In this document: one piece after another, positions 7,892-16,464 of the stretch | How the letters are laid out: each line of letters begins with the position of its first letter | Numbering within the stretch: the first letter of the stretch is position 1 | NCBI GenBank assembly: GCA_023411215.1 | Contig: JAEYOY010000083.1 | Location: 11,577-75,576, forward strand | DNA: 64,000 bases | Direction of reading: 5' to 3' | From: Bacillota bacterium | GTDB lineage: Bacteria > Bacillota > Clostridia > Lachnospirales > Lachnospiraceae | Notes under the pieces: model-generated | The model's database searches: none | What the model was told of the DNA's origin: nothing | The model's input: the letters and a program-made list of their open reading frames with translations, nothing else | Made by a program: the position numbers and the translations under genes

Positions 7892-9463
7892 TCAACTTGC
7901 GTTATATTCATCTAAAAATATTAATCTTTTCTCTAAAAAGGACTTTATTTGACTTAAATCACTGGTATTATTAATTTCTGTCCATCTTTCTGACTCCCTT
8001 TGCATCGCACCACTTTGTACTAGGTAATTCATATATTGATCCATCTTCATTTCTATCTTATTCCTATTAAAAACTGTTTTTCTTAATTCTTTCCATCTTT
8101 TTTTTGATAATCGTAGAATATTATTATTGTCGATTTCTAACAATTTATTATAATCAGATAATATTAATATTTCTGTTATAATTTCATCAGAATATGCCAC
8201 ATAATGATACTCTCCACTATTAATCCAGACATCTCCCCATGTATAATTTAGATCCCATGGTACTTTGGTGACAATATAGTTATTCTCTTGTTTTCTTGCA
8301 ACAAAGTAAGTGTTTTTATACGTATTATCTACACCCGCTACTAGCTGGATATAATGAAAATAATCAATACAGTTCATATCCTCAATCAGTTGACTAACAT
8401 GTTCACGATCAGCACGCTTGGCATAATAAATAGTATCTATATAATTTTTTATTGGATCCCATAAACTCGTTTCACCGATTGTATTCGGATGTTTCACTTC
8501 TAGGGACGAGCAGAAAAAGGAATTCTTAGCATCGAGAAATTCCTGTTCCGTTGGTATTGACCACGTTCTACCTTTGTATAATATGTCATTAATCGTCAAG
8601 GATAATTGCTTTTTATCTATTGGTTCCATCAAGCCATATAACCCCATATATTCATCATCGATAAAAACTTCTACATATTCCATTTTACTTCCAGAAGCAT
8701 CTATGTATTCATTCATATCATTGATTTCATTCCATAGATCCACAGATAATTTATCTCTAATTTTACTCGTATCTGTATACAATGCATTTAATATCCAATC
8801 ATCATCTTTTCTCATCCCTAATAGAGATATGTCATTCTTATGTCCTGCATCATCCAACAAGTTAATCTTGTATGGTTTCTTATCAAAAATACTAGATGAA
8901 TATCCTCTAATATGAAAACAGCAATTTGACTGAATTATTGAATATCGACCTGTATTAGAACTATCAGGATCATAAATAATAACTTTCCCATACATTTCAT
9001 CTTCAATCTGGGTTTCAACCGTTAAGCTAATTATAGGCATGCCAGTTACAATCATCTGTCCAAAAATATAACTATCTTCCTTTATTACTATAAATCTATA
9101 TTTATGATTTTCATTAATTGCTAGTAATTTATCCTTGGGTAAATCATCGTCATAGAAATACATTATTACATTTTCATCTGTAGTTATTTCTCCCACCCAA
9201 TAACTATCATCTATCCGCTGACTTATATAATAAGTATCTGAATTACTATCATATGGAATAGCTTCTCCATTAAACAATATACTTGTATTCAACTCATCAA
9301 GCTTATTTCCAATATAATTCTTAGATCTTACTATTTCATCAATTTTATCACCATTTAATATTGGTATACTAAATATATAATTATTTCTATATATCGTATG
9401 ACCCCAGAAAATCGCAATGGTTGATATAATACTTAAAATAGCAACAGCTAGTTTTATCTTCAT
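7892..9463 (-). CDS. CotH kinase family protein
   Basis: A 523-residue CotH-type protein with an N-terminal hydrophobic anchor (about residues 4-22), so it is probably exported or membrane-bound. The CotH core is recognisable: PYKINLL, an LLGMRKDDDWILN segment, a KIRDKLS helix, and the late KVPWDLNYTWGD motif with the acidic/aromatic residues of the active site. B. subtilis CotH is an atypical kinase that phosphorylates spore-coat proteins. This divergent branch usually travels with VTC and DUF4956 genes, as here. It is the first gene of the three-gene cassette. The substrate is unknown. Confidence 0.85.
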   Translation of the reverse strand: MKIKLAVAILSIISTIAIFWGHTIYRNNYIFSIPILNGDKIDEIVRSKNYIGNKLDELNTSILFNGEAIPYDSNSDTYYISQRIDDSYWVGEITTDENVIMYFYDDDLPKDKLLAINENHKYRFIVIKEDSYIFGQMIVTGMPIISLTVETQIEDEMYGKVIIYDPDSSNTGRYSIIQSNCCFHIRGYSSSIFDKKPYKINLLDDAGHKNDISLLGMRKDDDWILNALYTDTSKIRDKLSVDLWNEINDMNEYIDASGSKMEYVEVFIDDEYMGLYGLMEPIDKKQLSLTINDILYKGRTWSIPTEQEFLDAKNSFFCSSLEVKHPNTIGETSLWDPIKNYIDTIYYAKRADREHVSQLIEDMNCIDYFHYIQLVAGVDNTYKNTYFVARKQENNYIVTKVPWDLNYTWGDVWINSGEYHYVAYSDEIITEILILSDYNKLLEIDNNNILRLSKKRWKELRKTVFNRNKIEMKMDQYMNYLVQSGAMQRESERWTEINNTSDLSQIKSFLEKRLIFLDEYNAS

Positions 9464-9514
9464 TACGTAATCTAATCCTTTCGTAAATCATTTATCCTTT
9501 GTAAAAAATCATAT

Positions 9515-9755
9515 CCATGAAGGTGGCGCCTAATCACTTTATTCCCCTGCCAGAGTCTGATATACCTGATTGCCGTCTGTCAATAGACTTCCTTCATATT
9601 CATCGAAAAAGGTTCTGGGATATTCAGCTTTTCGAATTTGCTGAAGTTATAGATGTAGATTGTGGGACAACCATCATTTCTATTTCCAGTTCGTCCGGAT
9701 TTTCGTCATCAGTAAACACTTCCACTTCATTAACTGCATAGAAATCGAATGCCAT
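9515..9755 (-). pseudogene. IS66-family transposase (TnpC) fragment
   Basis: From an ATG at 9755 the minus strand encodes a short acidic stretch (NEVEVFTDDENPDELEIE) like the linker of IS66 transposases. After a stop and a frame change comes EYEGSLLTDGNQVYQTLAGE, which matches the TDGYxxY region of that family, followed by further stops. It is a small decayed internal piece between cotH and the broken rmlC. Confidence 0.6.
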
Positions 9756-9767
9756 AGACTATGTTTA

Positions 9768-10327
9768 TTATGTAACGGCATTCTGGTACACAAAATCGAT
9801 ATCACTTTCACGATTTAGAGGAGCAGTAGCATCCTTCTCCAATACGATTGGTTGTCATCCCCCACTGAACACCCAGCTCCGGATCATTCCAATATATGGA
9901 ACGATCTGCTTCTTTATCATAATAATTATCCACCTTGTATAGGAATTCTACGTTATCTGTCAATGTTATAAAGCCATGTAGAAGTCCTCTTGGAACCAGC
10001 AGTTGTCTATGATTTTCTGCTGATAATTCTACAGAAATCCATTGTTTGTAAGTCGGAGCCCCATTACGAACATCAACAACGATATCCATTATTGCTCCTC
10101 TGGTACACCGAACCAGCTTAGCCTGAGCAGCCTCTCCATTCTGACAATGAAGACCTCTTAGAGTGCCCTTTGCAGCAGAAAACGAATGATTGTCCTGAAA
10201 TATATTCCAGCCCGTTCTCTTTCATGGTTCGTTCTGCCCAGCTTTCAATAAACCAGCCTCTGTGGTCACCGTGTAGCACAGGTTCTAGAATAAATACATC
10301 TTTCAAATTTGTCGCTATTACTTGCTT
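9768..10327 (-). pseudogene. Broken second copy of rmlC
   Basis: The whole length of RmlC can be followed, but in three frames. The start codon position reads AAG. One shift occurs near 10.2 kb, after the NGLEY segment. Another occurs near 9.86 kb, where one base is missing after GVQWG. The middle part (77 residues) is identical to the intact copy at 66 positions. The tail aligns to the final stop. It is a direct repeat of the functional gene 3.7 kb away, with the CotH/VTC/DUF4956 genes between. Confidence 0.9.
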
Positions 10328-10439
10328 ATTATACTCCTAACATTCATATGTTCTTATTAATTTTACAAAATCTACAATTAACAAGAAAACTTTTCTTATT
10401 TACCTTATGAAAATATTTTTTCTAAACATTTTTTATATA

Positions 10440-11318
10440 CTAATACAGAATTTTACCTTCAGATACCTTTCTTAGGTGCTGTCCATATGTAGATTTACCA
10501 TAATTTTCAGCTGCTTTTGTTAACATTTCCTTATCTATCCAACCGTTAATATATGCAATTTCCTCTATTGCAGCAATCTGGATACCTTGACGTTTCTCGA
10601 TAACTCTTACAAATTCAGATGCATCACTTAATGCATCCATAGTCCCAGTATCAAGCCATGCATAGCCTCTCCCAAGTGTGACAACATTAAGACTTCCTTC
10701 CTCCAGATACATCCTATTTAAATCTGTAATCTCAAGTTCACCTCTCATAGACGGCTTTACCTTCTTAGCAAGTTCACAAACTCTATTATCATAAAAATAC
10801 AAACCTGTAACACAATAGTTGGATTTCGGCTTTACTGGCTTCTCTTCGATAGAAATAGCCTTTCCATTTTCATCAAACTCTACGATACCGAACCTCTCTG
10901 GATCTTCCACGTAATAACCGAATACTGTAGCTCCAAATTTTTTACCAGATGCTTCCTTTAAATGTTTTGTCAATCCGCTGCCATAGAAAATATTATCGCC
11001 AAGAACCATAGCACAGGAATCTCCGTTGATAAATTCTTCTCCTATCAGAAATGCCTGTGCTAGTCCATCTGGGGATGGTTGTTCCGCATAAGATAGTTTT
11101 ATACCAAAATTTGAACCATCACCAAGCAGTTTCCTGAAGTTTGATAAATCATGCGGTGTTGAAATAATTAATATATCCTTAATACCAGCTAACATTAGTG
11201 TTGAAAGAGGATAATATATCATTGGTTTGTCATAAATAGGTAGTAACTGCTTTGATGTTACCATCGTTAGTGGATATAGCCTTGTACCGGAGCCTCCGGC
11301 AAGAATGATACCTTTCAT
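10440..11318 (-). CDS. rfbA: Glucose-1-phosphate thymidylyltransferase
   Basis: A 292-residue RmlA. The N-terminal nucleotide-binding motif GGSGTRLYPLT (8-18) is followed by the SKQLLPIYDKPMIYYP sequence typical of the family, and the length is standard. It makes dTDP-glucose from dTTP and glucose-1-phosphate, the common precursor of dTDP-rhamnose (with RmlC here) and of dTDP-3-amino-sugars (with FdtA/FdtB at 14.2-16.4 kb). A spacer of about 110 bp separates it from the remnant rmlC. Confidence 0.95.
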   Translation of the reverse strand: MKGIILAGGSGTRLYPLTMVTSKQLLPIYDKPMIYYPLSTLMLAGIKDILIISTPHDLSNFRKLLGDGSNFGIKLSYAEQPSPDGLAQAFLIGEEFINGDSCAMVLGDNIFYGSGLTKHLKEASGKKFGATVFGYYVEDPERFGIVEFDENGKAISIEEKPVKPKSNYCVTGLYFYDNRVCELAKKVKPSMRGELEITDLNRMYLEEGSLNVVTLGRGYAWLDTGTMDALSDASEFVRVIEKRQGIQIAAIEEIAYINGWIDKEMLTKAAENYGKSTYGQHLRKVSEGKILY

Positions 11319-11439
11319 AATAGCTTAAATTCCTTTCAAAGTTATATAATAAATCATTAATTGTTTTACAGCTAATCAATATACAATGCTTTGACAAAAA
11401 AGATGACCTCTGTATCTACAGAAATCATCTTTAATTTAT

Positions 11440-12477
11440 TTATTGCTTTGATATCTCCTCTTTTTTAAACCAATATTCTTTGATCAAAGCAATCATAACC
11501 GAAATAATACCACCGGCTATTGCTCCAATAATTACATTTTTAGCATTGCTTGGGCTCGTCTTTCTCGTTGGAGCAATTGGTTTTGAAGATAAGTAAATAT
11601 ATGAGTTGCTATTAATAAACATATTGGATATAGTTTCTTTATAATCACCTGTTTTGTAATAATTTTCAATATCTACTTTTTTATTGGCTAAATCTTCAAC
11701 ATAAGTAATGTATTGTTTAATAGATGTTTCCGTCATACTAATATTCTGCTTAATTGATATAATATCATTCTCTAGTTCTGTATAATTGGGATTTATAATA
11801 TTTTCCAACACCACTAAATCCTTTGTACCAATTTCATTCATCGCTTCTTTTTGATTAATAGTCTGTTTTGTCTTAGATATAAGCTCTTCATTCTTCTTCA
11901 ATAATTCCTTATTGGTAGTTAATGTGTCTTCTAATGCTTCTATCTGGACTAAATAATCATTATAATAATATTCAACAGCTACCTCAGTTAACATCACATT
12001 CAGAAATTCATTGTAATTACTATATAGCGTTTCAGCAAAGATTTTAGCCTTCTCGGGATTATTTGAAGATACCTTTACTACAAAGCTATTTTGCTCTATT
12101 CCTACTGCTGAGGTTACTAGGCCTACCTCACTTACTGTAATACTATCTCTTAACTTCTCTATAGTAACTCCATCAGCATCAGAACCCATATCACTTATTG
12201 TATTTAATAATACGTAATTACTTGTGATTAGATTTATGTATTGTTGGTTTGTAGTTATGGGTAAAGCATAATCTCCATACTTTGTTTTATAGTTCTCAGG
12301 CATATTAATAATAATATCTAGTTTTGAATCATATACCGGTGTTAGTATTAAAATACTAAATAAACCTGCAAGTAAAGAAGCAATCAGTGTGATGCTTAAT
12401 ATCAATATTCTTTCTCTCCATAATGCCATAAATAGATATTTAAAATCACTTTCGTCTTCAATTTTCTTCATATCCAT
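11440..12477 (-). CDS. Wzz-like polysaccharide chain-length / export protein
   Basis: A 345-residue protein with two membrane helices (about 22-44 and 312-332), a large extracytoplasmic coiled-coil region between them, and a proline-containing segment (KPIAPTRKTSPS) just before the second helix. This is the Wzz / CapA-type co-polymerase layout. No fused or adjacent tyrosine kinase is present in the window. It would set chain length in the Wzx/Wzy pathway together with the polymerase at 20.4-21.5 kb. The short 250-bp spacer upstream has no clear gene. Confidence 0.85.
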   Translation of the reverse strand: MDMKKIEDESDFKYLFMALWRERILILSITLIASLLAGLFSILILTPVYDSKLDIIINMPENYKTKYGDYALPITTNQQYINLITSNYVLLNTISDMGSDADGVTIEKLRDSITVSEVGLVTSAVGIEQNSFVVKVSSNNPEKAKIFAETLYSNYNEFLNVMLTEVAVEYYYNDYLVQIEALEDTLTTNKELLKKNEELISKTKQTINQKEAMNEIGTKDLVVLENIINPNYTELENDIISIKQNISMTETSIKQYITYVEDLANKKVDIENYYKTGDYKETISNMFINSNSYIYLSSKPIAPTRKTSPSNAKNVIIGAIAGGIISVMIALIKEYWFKKEEISKQ

Positions 12478-12725
12478 AATCTGTATTTACTCCTTAATAT
12501 TTGTTAATTGAACACCTAATTTCTGCTTAAGTATACCAATAATGATTATACATTTCAACTTGTTTCTTTTCGCATATTCTTATTCGTCGAAAAACTGATT
12601 TTCATTATCAAACGGAATATTTCATTGACCCACTTGTCCGGCTCACTACTATACGTCGTTCCTGAACAACAGCACTTCCATTCACAGTACCTATAGCAGT
12701 CACAAAATAATTGTCTTTTTCATCA

Positions 12726-14150
12726 TTATTTAAACTTTCGCATAGCATTCTTCATCTTCTTAATATCATTTTTATAAAGTAATGCAAAAATTACACTACA
12801 TCCGACAGCCATAATTACGCTGATTATAATACTATCCATTGTAATAAATCTCCATACTAATATGAATATAAGCATAATTAATGTTGATACAACAAATTGT
12901 TTTCTAACGACTTGTAATTGCATCTTACAAAGTACAACCACACAAATCACATCTGAAGCTACGTATCCAAATAATGTGGCAATAGCAGCACCTTCTATTC
13001 CAATCACAGGAATTAAGTATAAATTAAGTATAATATTTACAATCGCACCAAATGATAAAATAAACATATTTGGCCAAGTCTTCTTAACAATTAGGAACTG
13101 ATTAGCTGAGACCTGAAATAGCATTTGTAATAATGGCGCTAAAAATAAATACGGTGCAATAATATATCCTGATACATACTCACCCTCAAATAAAAGTTCA
13201 TAGATCGGATAACTTAATGCGAATACAAAGGTTGTGCATATAAATGAAATAATTCCAAGATATTCAAAAATCAATGAATTAGTTTTTACTTGGTTCTCTT
13301 CTTTCATTGTTGAGAACGCAAAGAATTGCCATCCTCCTGCAAATGCTGTATAAATCAATTGGCTTGCATTACCTAATTTGGCGCCGACTGAATATATACC
13401 TGTAGCTGACGTTCCAATCATATTTGTGATCATCAATTTATCGCTCGAATTGAAAATCCAATAAATCAGGAAATTCGGTAGCAACGGAATTCCAATCATC
13501 AGCAATGGCCTTAGATAAGAAAAATTCACTTTCTGAAGGTTAAACCATTTTCTATTTATACAAATAAAAATTATCTCGTAGGTGATATTTGCCACCATCA
13601 TAGCAATCGGAAGTGCAACAATATAGTGACCTCGTAAAAGTAAAGGTATTGCAATAGAATAACACAATATAGGGGATAACATGTTCATCACAAGAAATAC
13701 TTTACTCTTGTTTTGCATTCTAGTAGGTGCAGATACAATACTGTTTGTAGTACCCACCATTGTAGCAATCGCTGTTATATAAACAAGATTTGTATATTGA
13801 GAATTGCCAAAAAACTTCTCCGAAATGAAACCCTTGCAAAGTATCATTACAAAAAATACAAGTATTGAAGTTGCTAACGTAAATGCAAATGCAGTGGAAC
13901 AGATATTCTTTCGATAATCTTCATCTTCTTTTTCAAAGAACATCCTATACATGGCATCGTACATTCCCATTATAGCTAATGCACTTCCAAACTGTACTAC
14001 TGTATTTGACATATCATTAATACCAAAAAAAGAAGAATTCGGCATTATTCTAGTTATAATAGGTACCATTATAAGAGGTATTACTTTGCTAATAATACCA
14101 CCAAATCCATATACCAGAAAATTTAATAAAAAAAGTTTTAATTTGTTCAT
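12726..14150 (-). CDS. Polysaccharide flippase (Wzx-like)
   Basis: A 474-residue protein that is hydrophobic throughout, with about 12-14 predicted membrane helices. It has the N-terminal pattern of the oligosaccharide flippase / PST family (KLFLLNFLVYGFGGIISKVI). Such proteins move undecaprenyl-linked repeat units across the cytoplasmic membrane. It sits 56 bp after the aminotransferase gene, in the middle of the glycan locus, and is the only flippase in the window. Confidence 0.9.
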   Translation of the reverse strand: MNKLKLFLLNFLVYGFGGIISKVIPLIMVPIITRIMPNSSFFGINDMSNTVVQFGSALAIMGMYDAMYRMFFEKEDEDYRKNICSTAFAFTLATSILVFFVMILCKGFISEKFFGNSQYTNLVYITAIATMVGTTNSIVSAPTRMQNKSKVFLVMNMLSPILCYSIAIPLLLRGHYIVALPIAMMVANITYEIIFICINRKWFNLQKVNFSYLRPLLMIGIPLLPNFLIYWIFNSSDKLMITNMIGTSATGIYSVGAKLGNASQLIYTAFAGGWQFFAFSTMKEENQVKTNSLIFEYLGIISFICTTFVFALSYPIYELLFEGEYVSGYIIAPYLFLAPLLQMLFQVSANQFLIVKKTWPNMFILSFGAIVNIILNLYLIPVIGIEGAAIATLFGYVASDVICVVVLCKMQLQVVRKQFVVSTLIMLIFILVWRFITMDSIIISVIMAVGCSVIFALLYKNDIKKMKNAMRKFK

Positions 14151-14206
14151 TCTTCCTCAGTCTCTACATAACGGCTATCAATATAACCCTTGTATTTATT
14201 ACATTT

Positions 14207-15304
14207 TTATTTAAAGCTATTAATTTTATTAATCACATATGCAATCTGCTCCTCTGTCATACCATAGTACAACGGTAAACTCAACTGCGTTGCGCTGATT
14301 TTCTCAGCTATTGGCAGACTTCCCTTTGCTATGTTTAAATCCTTATAGCACTCCTGCAAATGTATAGGGATTGGATAGTGTTTATTTGTTCCGATACCAT
14401 TATCCTTCAAATATGCTTCCAGTTCATCCCGACGAGTACAGCGGATACCAAAGATATGCCACACCGGCTCAGCGTCTGGAATAACATAAGGCAATATAAT
14501 CTCCGGATTCGTAATCTCCTCCAGATAGCGCTTTGCAATATTACGGCGCTCTTCATTCATTCTGTTCAAATGTGGCAACTTAGCTGTAAGGAACGCTGCT
14601 TGTAACTCATCCAATCTGGAGTTATTCCCCTTATAAATGTGATGATACTTATAGTCAGAACCATAGTTTCCCAATGCCCTGACCTTATCAGCCAACTCCT
14701 TACTGTTGGTAACAGTGGCACCAGCATCCCCCAAAGCTCCAAGGTTCTTTCCAGGATAAAAGCTAAATCCTGCTGCATCTCCAAAGGAACCAATGACTTG
14801 TCTCTTATAAGTTGCACCATGAGCCTGCGCACAGTCTTCCACCACGTATAAATTATGTTTTTTAGCAATATCCATAATCGGAGTCATATCACATGGTTGC
14901 CCGTACAAGTGTACCGGTATGATGGCTTTGGTTCTGCAAGTAATTTTATCTTCTATCTTATACGGATTAATATTAAAGGTTCTGATATCCGGTTCCACAA
15001 GTATGGGTATAGCACCCACGTATGTAACAGCCAATGCTGTTGCGATATAGGTATTTGATGGAACAATTACTTCGTCTCCATCATTAATGTTTAGTGCCTT
15101 CAATACAAGTATTAAAGCATCCAATCCATTTCCAGTACCAACACAATATTTTGTATTACAAAATGCGGCAAATGCTTTTTCAAATGACTCGTCTTCCTGC
15201 CCCTCAATATACCAACTTCGTGCAAACACTCGTTCAAAAGTAGCTCGAAGTTCCATATCCAACTCACGTTCCATTGGTAAAAAGCTAACAAAAGGTATGT
15301 TCAA
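14207..15304 (-). CDS. DegT/DnrJ/EryC1 sugar aminotransferase (FdtB-like)
   Basis: A 365-residue PLP-dependent sugar aminotransferase. The cofactor lysine is K186 in the context GFSFYPGKNLGALGDAG, and the family features TGNGLDALI (57-65) and VEDCAQAHGA are present. The FdtA-like ketoisomerase upstream in transcription points to the FdtB role: amination at C3 of dTDP-6-deoxy-3-ketohexose to give dTDP-Fuc3N or Qui3N. About 680 bp of gene-free DNA separates the two genes, which is unusual for an operon pair. Confidence 0.9.
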   Translation of the reverse strand: MNIPFVSFLPMERELDMELRATFERVFARSWYIEGQEDESFEKAFAAFCNTKYCVGTGNGLDALILVLKALNINDGDEVIVPSNTYIATALAVTYVGAIPILVEPDIRTFNINPYKIEDKITCRTKAIIPVHLYGQPCDMTPIMDIAKKHNLYVVEDCAQAHGATYKRQVIGSFGDAAGFSFYPGKNLGALGDAGATVTNSKELADKVRALGNYGSDYKYHHIYKGNNSRLDELQAAFLTAKLPHLNRMNEERRNIAKRYLEEITNPEIILPYVIPDAEPVWHIFGIRCTRRDELEAYLKDNGIGTNKHYPIPIHLQECYKDLNIAKGSLPIAEKISATQLSLPLYYGMTEEQIAYVINKINSFK

Positions 15305-15988
15305 AATTCATTCTCCTCTTAATATATTCTTTATTACAAGTGTATAATCCGTATAAATACGGGATATTTAATATTACAAAAAATGAAACTCCTCACCAAT
15401 TAATAGTAAAATTAAATGCTCTAGAAACAAATCTACAAAATCCGAAAGGAGTTACGTACTATATAGTATCATATAAATAGCTCTCATGTTTAAAGTTTTA
15501 TCAGATTACGATAATATATATGTAAGTGACAAACCTGCGTTTCTCTCTCTTCATGATATCAACATAGATCTTGATGGTTCATTTCGGTTTCTTTTCGAAA
15601 CCATCATTACGCATTCACCAGAAGACCTTGCAATTATCCGCCCACATCATTTCCTTCCTTGTTATTTTTCTTTATTACTCCAAGGAATTAAGAAAATACT
15701 GGTTTCAGAAAGTCTGACTTCTCATAAATCACACGATTCACTGGTTGATGTAATTGAACTGATCCTGCCAGGATGTTGATAAAACACCTTCATACATGAC
15801 TATATTCGATACTTCAGGTGTTGTATCCTTTATAACTGAAAATAATCATTGTTTGCATACCGTATTATCAGCAGCTTAACGCTTACGCAACAACCATGGG
15901 TTTTGACTAAGCTTACAGCCATTATAAATAGCCTATGTTTCCATTCCTTTTAACGCCATAAAATATATTCCTGATTTTTCTCAAGTCT
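15305..15988. other. Gene-free spacer of about 680 bp
   Basis: No gene is supported. A plus-strand frame at 15486-15779 is open for 97 codons, but it has no ribosome binding site, and its product has no family features I can recognise. The opposite strand is equally patchy. Decayed insertion sequence is the likeliest content. Confidence 0.4.
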
Positions 15989-16399
15989 TTAGTCATTTTT
16001 TTGTTCCTTAACAAATCTTAAAAACTCATCATAATCCCTTATGTAATCAGATTCATTGTACAATTCAGATGCTAGCACCATCAATACTGCATCCGGAGAA
16101 AAGTCAAACATCTCTCTCCACATTACATTTGAAACATACAGACCCTCATAAGGCTTTTCTAACGGGACAATTTTCTTTTCCGTTCCGTTGTCAAGCCTAA
16201 TCTTACAGCTACCGTGTATGCAAATTAAAATCTGTTCTAAAGATTTATGAGCATGATACCCTCTTGTCACTCCATCAATAGTTTCATACATATAGTAAAC
16301 TCGCTTGATTTTAAATGGAATATCTTTAAATTCTTCAAGGGATACTAGTTGACCTCGATCATCACCATGGGGTTGAAATACATATTTAATCACCTGCAT
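15989..16399 (-). CDS. FdtA/QdtA-like sugar 3,4-ketoisomerase
   Basis: A 136-residue cupin of the WxcM-like / FdtA family. The active-site histidines H49 and H51 lie in the typical RGYHAHKSLEQ stretch, and the N-terminal FQPHGDDRGQLVSLE is characteristic. It isomerises dTDP-4-keto-6-deoxyglucose to the 3-keto sugar, the substrate for the aminotransferase at 14.2-15.3 kb. The start at 16399 is set by AGAAAGGAGG seven bases upstream. Whether it yields the galacto (Fdt) or gluco (Qdt) product cannot be decided from sequence alone. Confidence 0.9.
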   Translation of the reverse strand: MQVIKYVFQPHGDDRGQLVSLEEFKDIPFKIKRVYYMYETIDGVTRGYHAHKSLEQILICIHGSCKIRLDNGTEKKIVPLEKPYEGLYVSNVMWREMFDFSPDAVLMVLASELYNESDYIRDYDEFLRFVKEQKND

Positions 16400-16464
16400 A
16401 GTCTGCCTCCTTTCTAGATGCTTATTCTTCACTTAATAGCCTTTTCTTTTTCATAACTTATTAC

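Noticed and set aside
12478..12725. Protein-like stretch on the minus strand (around TAIGTVNGSAVVQERR) before the Wzz gene
   Set aside because: It is short, lacks a start and soon stops; too little to assign as a gene remnant.
15486..15779. Plus-strand open frame of 97 codons
   Set aside because: It lacks a ribosome binding site and recognisable protein features, and lies in decayed sequence against the direction of all neighbours.
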